Origin: a bacterium
GTDB lineage: Bacteria > Patescibacteriota > Gracilibacteria > UBA1369 > PNNO01
Length of the DNA: 64,000 bases
NCBI GenBank assembly: GCA_013824265.1
Contig: PNNO01000004.1
Span: 1-64,000 of the forward strand
Reading direction: 5' to 3'
Shown: one piece after another, positions 1 to 8,647 of the stretch
Position numbering within the stretch: the stretch's first letter is position 1
How the letters are laid out: each line of letters opens with the position of its first letter
Program-made: the position numbers and the translations under genes
The notes under the pieces: model-generated
What the model saw: only the letters and a program-made list of their open reading frames with translations
What the model was told of the DNA's origin: nothing
Database searches by the model: none

Positions 1-5
1 CCAAT

Positions 6-611
6 TTGTCGCTATTTGATGAGCAAAATGGTGTGTCGGAATCGCGGAACCTCAAAGCGCAAAATGAAGATAAGTCAACCTTCTCGATGCAACTTTCGGA
101 AGAAGCAATTGTAAAATTACGTCTTTTGAAACAGAAGTTGGAAAAGAGAGAGAAACAGACCCTTTGTTGGGACGAGGTCGTTAAATTAGCCACGGACGAG
201 CTTCTTAACGAACCCGAGGTGCGTATAGTTAGGCAGGTGGCGCATGTTGTGCAAGGAGCGCGTGGGGCGCAAAGGGTGCAAGGAGCGCGTGATGTGCAAG
301 GAGCGCATGTTGTGCAAGGAGCGCGTGTTGTGCAAGAGGTGCATGGCGTGCAAGGAGCGCGTGGGGCACAAAGGGCGCATGCTTCGCGAAACATTCCGGC
401 CAAGGTGCGCAGGGAAATGCCAAAAGTCTGTGAAGTGCCGGGTTGCGGAAGACCGGCCGAAGCCATCCACCATCAAAACAGATGGGCAATTACACATAAA
501 CACGAGAATTTACATTCTTTATGCAAAGCGCATCATGAACTTGAGCATCAAAAAAAGACATACTCGGTAGACTGGAAAATGCTTCGTTATTTGAGACCGG
601 CTAGGCCTTAA
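6..611 (+). CDS. HNH endonuclease-like protein with internal hexapeptide repeats
   Basis: The C-terminal third carries a clear zinc-supported HNH nuclease motif: C142-x4-C147, the tandem histidines H155-H156, then H166-E-N168 and C173-x2-H176-H177. Such domains cut double-stranded DNA with one metal ion. The N-terminal part (about residues 25-70) is helical and charged. Residues 84-128 are a run of VQGARx hexapeptides encoded by a tandem 18-bp DNA repeat, which acts as a linker between the two parts. Reading begins at a TTG five bases from the window edge, so the real start may lie further left and the protein may be longer. No toxin-immunity, restriction or intron partner is visible next to it; the next gene faces the other way. 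Family assignment is firm; biological role (homing-type, phage-type or housekeeping) is unknown. Confidence 0.75.
   Translation: MSLFDEQNGVSESRNLKAQNEDKSTFSMQLSEEAIVKLRLLKQKLEKREKQTLCWDEVVKLATDELLNEPEVRIVRQVAHVVQGARGAQRVQGARDVQGAHVVQGARVVQEVHGVQGARGAQRAHASRNIPAKVRREMPKVCEVPGCGRPAEAIHHQNRWAITHKHENLHSLCKAHHELEHQKKTYSVDWKMLRYLRPARP
249..383 (+). repeat. 18-bp coding minisatellite (7 full units plus a 9-bp half unit)
   Basis: Units starting at 249, 276, 294, 312, 330, 348 and 366 follow the pattern GTGCAAGGAGCGCGTGNN, with a 9-bp partial unit at 267-275. The unit length is a multiple of three, so gain or loss of a unit keeps the HNH reading frame. Units at 276, 294, 312 and 348 are nearly identical; 330 and 366 are degenerate. 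The pattern is head-to-tail without spacers. Confidence 0.9.
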
Positions 612-632
612 GTGGCCGGCCAGGCCTTAGCC
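599..632. terminator. GC-rich hairpin between convergent HNH and pfkB genes
   Basis: GGCTAGGCCT (599-608) pairs with AGGCCTTAGCC (622-632), leaving one bulged A, around a loop that contains the palindrome GGCCGGCC. The HNH stop codon (609-611) lies in the loop. There is no clear T-tract on either side, so it may be a bidirectional 3'-end stabiliser rather than a classical intrinsic terminator. Confidence 0.45.
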
Positions 633-675
633 TGCCAGACTCTAATCGACCAGGTCATAACGCTTAAAGGCAATA

Positions 676-1716
676 TTATGACGTGCTGTAATTTTGCGTC
701 CCTTGGCTTTCAACAGCTCGCGCGCCAAGTTCGGCGCCAAGCTCGCATGCACGTTCCAGTGTGTACCCGCGGGAAAGACCCGTGAGAAAGCCGGCTCTAA
801 ATGCATCGCCGCACCCGGTTGGATCAATAACTTTTTTTGCGCGGACGGCGGGGATGAAAATTTCCCGGCTGTCCCGGTTGATATGACTGTAATCGTCGTG
901 GTTACGGCTGTCACTGGTACCGTATCGCAAAATAGATCCTTTCTCTCCTCGCGTCTCAATAAAATAACCCGCCGCAACGGAGGTTGTGCTGGAGGTCGCA
1001 ACGGAGGTCGCGCTAGCAATCATCGAAGAAATTTCAGCCGTCGACACACCAAGTCTTTTACAAAGCAACTTTACCTCGTATTCATTCGCTATAAATCCTT
1101 CCGCGCTACCCAGCAAAAATCGCAAATCGTTCAACTTAAAAGCCGGGGTCATCTGCCCGGGATCAAAAATATATGGAACGCCCGCGCCAATTAGCACCTT
1201 GGCCAAACGTACTGTCCGACTGCACGTGTCGGGGGAAAGAATCGCGCGCTCCACGTCGGCCAAATCTCCACGAATGAGCTTGGGGTCGCAACTGTCGTCC
1301 GTCATCGCGCCCGGAGAAAAAATGGTAATCTGATTTCCTTTTTTGTCCGTTAAAATATGCGCGGAGGCCGTTAAAAAATCCTCCGAAATGCCGATATAAT
1401 TCGTGTCTATGCCAAGATCGGCCAATCTATCCGTGTACCGCGAAAAATCATTTCCGGCAACTCCGTAAATAAGCGGATCGCCACCAAGCAATTTTATTCC
1501 GTAAGCAATATTCGGGCTGCACCCGCCAAAGTACATTTCCCGCGTCTTTGCCGTAAAAGCCACGTTTAAATTGTGAAGGTGGTCTTTTAGAAGTGCATCC
1601 TTAAAAAGCCCGTCGTATTTCATTATAAAATCGTACGCTATGGAGCCACTTACAAGAATCTTTTTGTTACTTCGCCTCGTCGACGGCGATGATTTCCGGA
1701 GTGAGTTTTGCGCCAT
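676..1716 (-). CDS. PfkB-family carbohydrate/nucleoside kinase (adenosine kinase-like)
   Basis: This is a ribokinase-fold enzyme that transfers phosphate from ATP to a sugar or nucleoside hydroxyl. The substrate-side signature FGGCSPNIAYG (about residues 63-73) and the ATP-side signature DPTGCGDAFRAGF (298-310, catalytic base D304) are both present. The overall layout resembles bacterial adenosine kinase-like PfkB members more than fructokinases, but the substrate cannot be fixed from sequence. Residues about 233-283 form a Ser/Thr-rich and then charged insertion that most relatives would not have. The ATG at 1716 lies 50 bp inside the 3' end of rmlA, so translation may be coupled. It is the last gene of the leftward infB-to-pfkB run and is noticeably GC-richer than rmlA and rmlD, which hints at a separate origin. 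Confidence 0.8.
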   Translation of the reverse strand: MAQNSLRKSSPSTRRSNKKILVSGSIAYDFIMKYDGLFKDALLKDHLHNLNVAFTAKTREMYFGGCSPNIAYGIKLLGGDPLIYGVAGNDFSRYTDRLADLGIDTNYIGISEDFLTASAHILTDKKGNQITIFSPGAMTDDSCDPKLIRGDLADVERAILSPDTCSRTVRLAKVLIGAGVPYIFDPGQMTPAFKLNDLRFLLGSAEGFIANEYEVKLLCKRLGVSTAEISSMIASATSVATSSTTSVAAGYFIETRGEKGSILRYGTSDSRNHDDYSHINRDSREIFIPAVRAKKVIDPTGCGDAFRAGFLTGLSRGYTLERACELGAELGARAVESQGTQNYSTS

Positions 1717-2473
1717 TTGTTTGATGAAGAGTTTGTTGTTGTCTTGAGCTGTAATTCTCTTTTACAAAAATGTCCCGCGCAATGTCGTTTGCCCTGAATA
1801 AACTTTCAAACGTTCCGGCATCGGTCCATCTTTTCTTTAGAATTGTGGCGGTTAATTCTCCGCGTTTAATGTAAGCATTGTTAACATCCGTAATTTCGTA
1901 TTCTCCTCTATTTGATGGCTGCAACCCGGCGATTATATCAAAAACGTTATTGTCGAAAATATAAAGTCCGGTTACCGCATAATTACTCTTTGGTTGTTTT
2001 GGCTTTTCCTCGATATTTATAACTTTGTCGCCTTTTAGCTCGGCAACTCCGAATCTGCAGGCGTCATCCATTTCTTTTAGGAATATATGCGCACCTTTTG
2101 AATCTTTATGCTTTGCGATTTCTTTACTAAGATCATCTTCAAAAATATTATCGCCCAAAATAACGGCGCAGTTTTCATCTCCAACAAAGTCACGGGCAAG
2201 TCCAAGTGCCTGAGCTATTCCAAGAGCTTTTTCCTGTACTCTGTAGTGAAGAGTTCCGCCCACAACTCGTCCTTCTCCAAGAAGCTGTAAAAAAGATCCC
2301 GCGTGAGTAACTCCGGAAACAACAAGAATATCGCGAATTCCGGCATTTGTAAGCGTCTTAATCGGATAATAAATCATCGGTTGATTATATATCGGTAGAA
2401 GATGCTTATTTGTAACTTCCGTAAGAGGTTTTAATCTATTTCCGTTTCCTCCGGCTAAAATAATACCTTTCAT
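1667..2473 (-). CDS. rmlA: Glucose-1-phosphate thymidylyltransferase
   Basis: RmlA (RfbA) joins dTTP and glucose-1-phosphate to make dTDP-glucose, the first committed step of dTDP-deoxysugar synthesis in the cytoplasm. The N-terminal nucleotide-binding signature GIILAGGNGNRLKPLT starts at residue 3, and the catalytic and substrate residues around GDNIF, EEKP and RWTDAGTFESL are preserved. At 268 residues it is slightly shorter than the usual 285-295, mainly at the C terminus, where an atypical Gln-rich tail replaces the last helices. It sits 9 bp downstream of rmlD and upstream of pfkB, which overlaps its end. rmlB and rmlD are in the same transcription unit; no rmlC is present in the window. 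Confidence 0.93.
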   Translation of the reverse strand: MKGIILAGGNGNRLKPLTEVTNKHLLPIYNQPMIYYPIKTLTNAGIRDILVVSGVTHAGSFLQLLGEGRVVGGTLHYRVQEKALGIAQALGLARDFVGDENCAVILGDNIFEDDLSKEIAKHKDSKGAHIFLKEMDDACRFGVAELKGDKVINIEEKPKQPKSNYAVTGLYIFDNNVFDIIAGLQPSNRGEYEITDVNNAYIKRGELTATILKKRWTDAGTFESLFRANDIARDIFVKENYSSRQQQTLHQTNGAKLTPEIIAVDEAK

Positions 2474-2482
2474 GAGACTTAA

Positions 2483-3328
2483 TTAAATAATATTAAGATG
2501 GTGTAAATAATCGTTAAGCGCTTCCTGATGCGTTCTTAGCTTTGGCAGCTTTGTGTTTGCCAGGGCGCTATTCTGCGGTCTTGGCGCGGCTCTGTCAAGA
2601 CTATCGGATGAGACGCGGACTAAGTTTACATTATTTGAATTTGTTGCGTCAAAAATTTTCTTCGCAAAATGATACCAAGAGGTTTTATGTTCGTTAACAA
2701 GATGATAAATTCCGGACGGCGGAACGGTATCGTGAATCATATCAAAAACGGCTCCTGCAAGATCATGCGAGTAAGTTGGTTTGCCTATTTGATCGTCGAC
2801 AACTTTGATTGGTTCACCCTTTTTTGCAAGATCAAGCATTGTGGTTACAAAATTTCTTCCATGCATTCCAAAAAGCCAGGAAGTTCGCACAATATAGAAT
2901 TTGTCCGTTTTTTGCTGAATTAATTGTTCGCCTAGTAATTTTGAAGCGCCGTAAACATTAATAGGGGACGGCTCGTCATCTTCCGTGTATTCACCGTCTT
3001 TTGTGCCGTCAAAAACATAATCGGTACTAAAATATGTAAGATGACACCCCAGCTCGCTGCAAATCTCGGCAAGATGTCCGTTTGATTTACCGTTAACATT
3101 CATAACAAACTCTTTTTTTATTTCACACTCGTCGACAAAAGTAAAAGCCGCCGCGTTAATAACATGGTCGGGATTTAAATCTTTTAATGTCAAAAAAAGA
3201 GCATCACGATTGGTTATATCAAGGTCGGCGTGATTAAGCGCAAAGAACTCATCATGTCCTTTGTTGGCAAAAGCATGCTCGATTTCTCTACCCAAAAGGC
3301 CATTTTTTCCGAGAAGGAGGATTTTCAT
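2483..3328 (-). CDS. rmlD: dTDP-4-dehydrorhamnose reductase
   Basis: RmlD is an SDR-family enzyme that reduces dTDP-4-keto-L-rhamnose to dTDP-L-rhamnose with NAD(P)H. The Rossmann motif GKNGLLGREI (residues 7-16), STDYVFDG and the catalytic YGASK (Tyr-x3-Lys) are all present, and 281 residues is the usual length. It lies 15 bp after proS and 9 bp before rmlA in the same leftward operon. RmlD normally acts after the epimerase RmlC, which is not found here; the cupin encoded upstream (6097-6492) belongs to a different isomerase family. Either RmlC is encoded elsewhere or this reductase makes another 6-deoxyhexose. Confidence 0.92.
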   Translation of the reverse strand: MKILLLGKNGLLGREIEHAFANKGHDEFFALNHADLDITNRDALFLTLKDLNPDHVINAAAFTFVDECEIKKEFVMNVNGKSNGHLAEICSELGCHLTYFSTDYVFDGTKDGEYTEDDEPSPINVYGASKLLGEQLIQQKTDKFYIVRTSWLFGMHGRNFVTTMLDLAKKGEPIKVVDDQIGKPTYSHDLAGAVFDMIHDTVPPSGIYHLVNEHKTSWYHFAKKIFDATNSNNVNLVRVSSDSLDRAAPRPQNSALANTKLPKLRTHQEALNDYLHHLNII

Positions 3329-3343
3329 TGAAGATGTGTGGGA

Positions 3344-5053
3344 TTAAGCCTTTATAAAGTCCTCGACTTTGGTAATTACATCATCAAGCGCTACCTTTTG
3401 AGCTTCTTTCTCGTTTCGGATTTTCCATTCAACACAGTTTTCTTCCAAAGTCCTTTTGCTTATAACTATTCTTAAAGGGATTCCGATTAAGTCGGCGTCG
3501 TTAAATTTTTCGCCGGCCCTTGCGTTTCTTTCGTCGAAAAGAACTTCGATTTTTTTCTTGAGCATTGTTTCGTAAAGTTTTTCAGCCATGCTTGAAACTT
3601 CTTCATCTTCGCCGAGTTGTATTAAATGAACATGAAAAGGAGCTATGGATTTTGGCCATATAATGCCGTTTTCATCGTTAGAAACCTCAACTACGGTTGC
3701 AAGAAGTCTTGTGTTCCCGATTCCGTAACATCCCATAATTACAAGTTTTTGCTTTCCGTCGCTGTCCGTAAATGTAAGGTCGAAATCTTTACTGAATTTG
3801 GTTCCGAGTTTAAAGATATTTCCGGCTTCAACGGCCTTTGCTTCGGTTAACTGTTTTCCGCATTTAGGGCAATTAAATCCGCTTTTAACTTCAACAAAAT
3901 CCGCAAAGTCCTTTACTTCAAAATCGCGGCCTATGTTTACATTTGCCCAGTCGAGACTCATTTTATTGGCTCCGGTAACAAAATTTTTCATTTTCGCGAT
4001 AGAGTGGTCGGCTACAAAAGGAATGCTTTTTAAAGGTGTTCCGTCTTCGGCAACAGGCGAAATAAAGCCTTCTACAAGGTCATATTTCTTAAGTTCTTCC
4101 GAAGTTGCAGGTCTTACGCGCTTCTGGAAATATTTTTCCGCTTTGTATTCATTAACGTTAAAATCTCCTCTTATTAAAACTCCAACAGGGCCTTCTTCCT
4201 CAACCATGTAAACAACGCTTTTCAAAATTCGCCAGTCTTCACAGTTGTGAGCTTTTGCATTATCTTTAACGGTTTTCCCTCTTTTAACTTCCACTTTCGT
4301 GAGCTCTTTTTCTTCTTCGTCGGATGATGGGTTGTCGTATTTGCCTTCCGCAACTTCCAAGTTTTGTGCGAACTTGCATGCTTCGCATAAAATCATGGTG
4401 TCTTCTCCGGCTTCTGTTTTTATTGAAAATTCGTGTGAGTATTTGTCTGAAAAAGCTCCTCCCGAAGCCTGTAAAACGTATGCGTCCAGTCCGCATCTAC
4501 TGTATACGTTAAGGTAAGCTTCCATTACTTTCTTATAGTAATTATCAAGATCTTCTTCTGTGGCGTGGAAACTGTACATGTCCTTCATGCCGAATTCACG
4601 GCCTCTTATTAACCCTGACTTTGCTCTTGGTTCGTTTCTGAATTTGGTTTGTAATTGATAAACGCTTAAAGGCATATCTTTGTAACTTTGAATCTGTTTT
4701 TTTGCCAAAGGAGTAACGGTTTCTTCGTGGCTTGGCCCAAACACAAACTCCTTGTCTCCGGCTTTGGTTCTGTACAAAATTTCGTCCATTGTTTTGTTGC
4801 GTCCAGTCTGATCCCAAATTTCAATTGGCTGAAGGGCCGGCATAAGAATTTCCTGTCCGCCAACCGCGTTCATTTCCTCTCGGATTATCGTGTTAATTTT
4901 TTGAAGAACTCTTATTCCCAAGGGAAGAAGCGAGTAAATACCGGAAGACAATTTGTCTATAAATCCGGCTTTTGTTAAAAGTTCAGCATTTTTGCTGTTA
5001 GCGTCGTGCGGAACTTCATGTTTTGTCTTACCGAAAATTGTTGAATAGCGCAT
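3344..5053 (-). CDS. proS: Prolyl-tRNA synthetase (bacterial type with editing insertion)
   Basis: ProS charges tRNA-Pro with proline. It is a class II synthetase: motif 2 appears as FRNEPRAKSGLIRGREF, motif 3 lies near the C-terminal part (GCYGIGNTRLLATVVE), and the C-terminal anticodon-binding domain covers roughly the last 100 residues. The long insertion between motifs 2 and 3 (about 225-400) is the YbaK-like INS editing domain typical of bacterial ProRS, which removes mischarged alanine; full length (569) matches this class. A Cys pair (CPKCGK) lies at its end. The gene interrupts the rml sugar genes in the leftward operon, between rmlB (9 bp) and rmlD (15 bp), so tRNA charging and surface-sugar synthesis are probably co-transcribed. 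Confidence 0.95.
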   Translation of the reverse strand: MRYSTIFGKTKHEVPHDANSKNAELLTKAGFIDKLSSGIYSLLPLGIRVLQKINTIIREEMNAVGGQEILMPALQPIEIWDQTGRNKTMDEILYRTKAGDKEFVFGPSHEETVTPLAKKQIQSYKDMPLSVYQLQTKFRNEPRAKSGLIRGREFGMKDMYSFHATEEDLDNYYKKVMEAYLNVYSRCGLDAYVLQASGGAFSDKYSHEFSIKTEAGEDTMILCEACKFAQNLEVAEGKYDNPSSDEEEKELTKVEVKRGKTVKDNAKAHNCEDWRILKSVVYMVEEEGPVGVLIRGDFNVNEYKAEKYFQKRVRPATSEELKKYDLVEGFISPVAEDGTPLKSIPFVADHSIAKMKNFVTGANKMSLDWANVNIGRDFEVKDFADFVEVKSGFNCPKCGKQLTEAKAVEAGNIFKLGTKFSKDFDLTFTDSDGKQKLVIMGCYGIGNTRLLATVVEVSNDENGIIWPKSIAPFHVHLIQLGEDEEVSSMAEKLYETMLKKKIEVLFDERNARAGEKFNDADLIGIPLRIVISKRTLEENCVEWKIRNEKEAQKVALDDVITKVEDFIKA

Positions 5054-5062
5054 ATTTAAAAA

Positions 5063-6100
5063 TTATGGTCTTGAAGAGGGGAGTGGCTTATTACTTACTT
5101 CGTGGTGTTTTCTCTCCTCGATTTTTTGATTGAGGGCTTCCCACCAGTCTTTATGATTTTGATACCAATCGAATGTTTTTGCGATGCCTTCCTCGAATGT
5201 GACAGATGGCTTCCATCCAAGTTCTCTCTCGATTTTTGAGGCATCTATCGCGTACCTTCTGTCATGAGCAAGACGATCGTTCACAAAAGTTATTAAATCC
5301 TCATTTTTTCCAAGAAATTTAAGTAGGATTTTGGTTATTTCAAGGTTTGTTTTCTCGTTATTTCCGCCGATATTATAAACTTCTCCGAGCTTTCCTTTCT
5401 CAAGAATTGTATCGATTGCGCGGCAATGATCTATTACATAAAGCCAGTCTCTTACGTTTTTACCGTCTCCGTAGATTGGAACTTTTTCCCCACTGGCAAT
5501 AAGTTTGAAAAAGTAAGGAATAAGTTTTTCCGGGAACTGGTAAGGTCCGTAATTATTGGAGCATCTGCTTATTGTAACCGGCAGTTTGTATGTTTCAAAG
5601 TAAGATTGAACAAGGAGATCTGCGGCAGCCTTTGAGGCCGCATAAGGGCAGTTTGGGGATAGGGAAGTACTTTCCGTGAATTGATTTGTCGAATTTATAC
5701 CAAGATCTCCGTAAACTTCATCCGTTGAAATTTGATGATACCTTGAAACTCCATATTTCCTTGAGGCTTCAAGCAAAGTTTGTGTTCCAACAATGTTTGT
5801 CATCACAAATATGCTTGGAGATTCAATGCTTTTATCAACGTGGGTTTCTGCCGCAAAATTCACAACAGTGTCGAATCTTTCTCTTTCAAAAAGTTCATTT
5901 ACAAGTTTAACGTCGGCAATATCTCCCTGAAAAAACCAGTACCTTTCATTGTTTTCCAGGTCACTCAAGTTTTCCAGATTTCCGGCGTATGTAAGTCTGT
6001 CAAAGACCATTACCTGATCTTCCGGATGTTTCTCCAGGTAATAGTGAGTAAAATTTGATCCTATAAATCCGGCCCCGCCGGTAATTAATACTTTCTTCAT
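5063..6100 (-). CDS. rmlB: dTDP-glucose 4,6-dehydratase
   Basis: RmlB converts dTDP-glucose to dTDP-4-keto-6-deoxyglucose, the branch point to rhamnose and amino-deoxysugars. It is an extended SDR: NAD-binding GGAGFIGSNF (residues 8-17), the TDEVYGDL segment with the catalytic Asp-Glu pair, and YAASKAAAD with the Tyr-x3-Lys pair. The start codon overlaps the stop of the upstream fdtA-like gene by four bases (ATGA at 6097-6100), the classic sign of translational coupling. The length of 345 residues is normal. Confidence 0.95.
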   Translation of the reverse strand: MKKVLITGGAGFIGSNFTHYYLEKHPEDQVMVFDRLTYAGNLENLSDLENNERYWFFQGDIADVKLVNELFERERFDTVVNFAAETHVDKSIESPSIFVMTNIVGTQTLLEASRKYGVSRYHQISTDEVYGDLGINSTNQFTESTSLSPNCPYAASKAAADLLVQSYFETYKLPVTISRCSNNYGPYQFPEKLIPYFFKLIASGEKVPIYGDGKNVRDWLYVIDHCRAIDTILEKGKLGEVYNIGGNNEKTNLEITKILLKFLGKNEDLITFVNDRLAHDRRYAIDASKIERELGWKPSVTFEEGIAKTFDWYQNHKDWWEALNQKIEERKHHEVSNKPLPSSRP

Positions 6101-6492
6101 TGTTTTTTTTCGTTTAAAAATTGGTCAAAATCTCGGATGTAATCATCACCGTCATAATTTGTTGATGATACGGCCAATAAAATTGCATTCTCGGAAAAAT
6201 TCATAAACTCATGCCAGATCATATTATCAACTCTTACGGCTTCCATGGGAGCCTTTATTTCACGCTCAATCCATTCCTCTCCATCGTGCAACCTAACCGT
6301 CATACTGCCCTGTAAACAAATAAAAAGTTCATTTTCTATTCTGTGTGAGTGACCACCTCGGCCTTCTTTCATATTTACGGCATAATAAACGCGTTTTGGC
6401 TCCCAAGAAATGTACTCTTTTAGCTCAAGAGGTACTAAAGAACCACGGTCGTCCGTGAAAACCGGTAATGTGAAAAATTCAAAAGACTTCAT
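6097..6492 (-). CDS. FdtA/QdtA-like cupin, dTDP-4-oxo-6-deoxyhexose 3,4-ketoisomerase
   Basis: This small cupin belongs to the FdtA/QdtA/WxcM C-terminal family, whose members move the keto group of dTDP-4-oxo-6-deoxyglucose from C4 to C3 before transamination. The family pattern is visible as DDRGSLVPLE near the N terminus, the active-site GGHSHR, and QGSMTVRLHDG and the IWHEF segment in the barrel. The ATG at 6492 (MKSFEFF) is preferred to an in-frame ATG at 6552, because the latter would overlap infB by 56 bp and adds 20 residues not expected in the family; 6492 lies 4 bp after the infB stop. The overlap with rmlB suggests it acts on RmlB product. No aminotransferase partner is visible nearby, so the final sugar is uncertain. 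Confidence 0.82.
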   Translation of the reverse strand: MKSFEFFTLPVFTDDRGSLVPLELKEYISWEPKRVYYAVNMKEGRGGHSHRIENELFICLQGSMTVRLHDGEEWIEREIKAPMEAVRVDNMIWHEFMNFSENAILLAVSSTNYDGDDYIRDFDQFLNEKKQ

Positions 6493-6496
6493 ATCT

Positions 6497-8590
6497 TTAT
6501 AATGTACGGAATTTCTTTTCTTCCTTATAAATTTCCAAGATATCTCCTTCAAGTATGTCCATTTTTCTTTGAATTTTAATTCCGCATTCGTTTCCTTCTT
6601 TTACTTCGGTTACAACTTCATCAACTTTTCTCAAGGATGTTATTTCGAACTCTCCAATAACTGTTCCAGCTCTTACTATCTTTGCTTTTGCCTTGTTCTC
6701 AATCTTTCCGTTAAGCACTTTACATCCTATGATGATATCTTTTTTGCCGGCGTAGAAGATTTTTTTGACTTCAACTTTTCCAAGATCAATCTGGACAATT
6801 TCCGGTTCCAAAAGTCCGTTAAGCAGCTTTTTCATGTCGTCGATAAGCTTGTATATGATTTTATACTGCAAAACTTCAACATGTTCTCTTTCCGTTGTTT
6901 TTTCAACCTGTGCCGGAAGATCAACGTGGAATCCGATAACAAGACCTCCGCTTGCTGACGCCATTATTACGTCGCTCTCGTTAATATTTCCAACTCCGGA
7001 ATGAATTATTTTAATTGCAACTTCTTTGTCTTTTATTTCGTTAAGTGCCTGAGTTATGGCCTCCAAAGATCCTTTTACATCAGCCTTAAGAACTATCTTA
7101 AGAGTTTTAAGTTTTCCGCTGGCAATGCGCGCTATAATATCTTTTCCGATACCAAGACCTTCTTTACCTCCGCCCTTCTGAAGTGTTTCAATTTGAGTGG
7201 CTCTTAATCTGGCCATTTTTTCATCTTTAACAACCTGCAAAATATCTCCGCTCTGAGGAGTTTTTGATAATCCCGCTATTACAACCGGTTTGGCCGGCTC
7301 GGCTCTTTTTATGTTTTTACCCGTGTGATCTTTCATTACTTTTATTCTTCCATAGCACGTTCCGGCAACCACATTGTCCATTATCTTAAGTGTTCCGGTG
7401 TTTATAAGAACAGTCGCCACAGGTCCAAGATTCTTGTCCAAATGGGCTTCCACAACAGTAGCAACGGCATCTCTATTTGGATTCGCTTTTAAATTTTCCA
7501 TTTCAGCTACAAGCAAAATCATGTCCAGAAGAGTATCTATTCCTTCTCCCGTAAAAGCTGAAACCGGAGTCATTATTGTTTTTCCACCCCAGTCTTCCGG
7601 CTGAAGTCCGTGCTCGGCAAGTTCCGCCTTAACTTTATCAACATTGGCGGTTGGCTTGTCTATCTTATTTATTGCTACGATTATAGGGATTCCGGCATCT
7701 TTCGCGTGATTCATTGCTTCTATTGTCTGCGGTTTTACGCCTTCATCCGCGGCAACAACAAGTATGGCTATGTCTGTTGCCTTTGCTCCGCGAGCTCTCA
7801 TTGCGGTAAACGCAGCGTGTCCGGGAGTATCCAAAAAAGTTATTTTTTTACCATTTCTTTCAACCTGATAAGCACCAATATGTTGAGTTATTCCTCCGGC
7901 TTCGGTATCTATTACATTCGCGTTTCTTATATAATCAAGAATCTTTGTTTTTCCATGATCAACATGCCCCATAACGCTAATTATAGGTGGGCGAGGGGAT
8001 AGATCGTTTTTATCATCTTCCTTTAAAAGTGCCTGAAGGTCGCCGGAAAAAAGGTCTTCAAGAGCTACTTCGTCGCGCTTTTTCTTTATTTTCAGTCCAA
8101 GATCCTCGGCTATTATCGCGGCCGTATCGTAATCTATTTGTTGATTTATATTGGCTAAAATACCGTTTTTCATTAGTTCTCCAATGATTTTTGCGGCATT
8201 AACCCCGGTTTTTTCGGCAAATTCTTTAACTGAAATTACCGCCGGAATCATTATTGTCTTTTTATCCGTATCTTTATTTTCTTCTTCTTCATGCTCCTGC
8301 GGCGTTTTGTCTTTTGTAGCATCTTTTCCGGCCGTGCGCTTTCTCTGGCTTTTTATAATTTCTTTATCAAGCTCTTTATCATAAATCTCTTCGTATAGTT
8401 TTGCCGTATCTTTGTCACCTTCTTCTTCCGCCTCTGCAGGTGATAGCTCACTTATAACAAGTTCAGCTATTTCGTCGTCCAAAGTTTTGGCCGTTGATTT
8501 AACTTCAAATCCAAGCTCACTTATTTTACCCTTGAGCTCTTTTTGAGTGATGCCTAGTTTCTCCGCAATATCAGCGATTTTTTGGGACAT
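6497..8590 (-). CDS. infB: Translation initiation factor IF-2
   Basis: IF-2 is the GTPase that brings initiator tRNA to the ribosome and promotes subunit joining. The N terminus has the IF2-N helical domain ([15 protein letters not shown]), then a charged linker and a second IF2-N-like domain near 115-170. The GTPase domain follows with G1 GHVDHGKT (208-215), G3 DTPGHAAF, and G4 NKID. Domains II, III and the C-terminal fMet-tRNA-binding barrel complete the protein. At 697 residues it is a compact form. It appears to be the first gene of the leftward operon continuing into sugar genes; in many bacteria infB instead sits with nusA and rbfA, which are not present here. Confidence 0.96.
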   Translation of the reverse strand: MSQKIADIAEKLGITQKELKGKISELGFEVKSTAKTLDDEIAELVISELSPAEAEEEGDKDTAKLYEEIYDKELDKEIIKSQRKRTAGKDATKDKTPQEHEEEENKDTDKKTIMIPAVISVKEFAEKTGVNAAKIIGELMKNGILANINQQIDYDTAAIIAEDLGLKIKKKRDEVALEDLFSGDLQALLKEDDKNDLSPRPPIISVMGHVDHGKTKILDYIRNANVIDTEAGGITQHIGAYQVERNGKKITFLDTPGHAAFTAMRARGAKATDIAILVVAADEGVKPQTIEAMNHAKDAGIPIIVAINKIDKPTANVDKVKAELAEHGLQPEDWGGKTIMTPVSAFTGEGIDTLLDMILLVAEMENLKANPNRDAVATVVEAHLDKNLGPVATVLINTGTLKIMDNVVAGTCYGRIKVMKDHTGKNIKRAEPAKPVVIAGLSKTPQSGDILQVVKDEKMARLRATQIETLQKGGGKEGLGIGKDIIARIASGKLKTLKIVLKADVKGSLEAITQALNEIKDKEVAIKIIHSGVGNINESDVIMASASGGLVIGFHVDLPAQVEKTTEREHVEVLQYKIIYKLIDDMKKLLNGLLEPEIVQIDLGKVEVKKIFYAGKKDIIIGCKVLNGKIENKAKAKIVRAGTVIGEFEITSLRKVDEVVTEVKEGNECGIKIQRKMDILEGDILEIYKEEKKFRTL

Positions 8591-8647
8591 TACAATCTTT
8601 TTAAAAGCGTGCTTTAGTTTAGGGAAAAATATTGAAAAAGTAAAGGA

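Noticed and set aside
249-383. CRISPR-like array in the HNH gene
   Set aside because: Units are 18 bp, head to tail, without unique spacers, and encode protein in frame; no cas genes are near.
694-1333. Two plus-strand ORFs opposite the PfkB kinase gene
   Set aside because: The minus-strand frame has full PfkB signatures; the plus-strand frames have no motif or ribosome-binding site.
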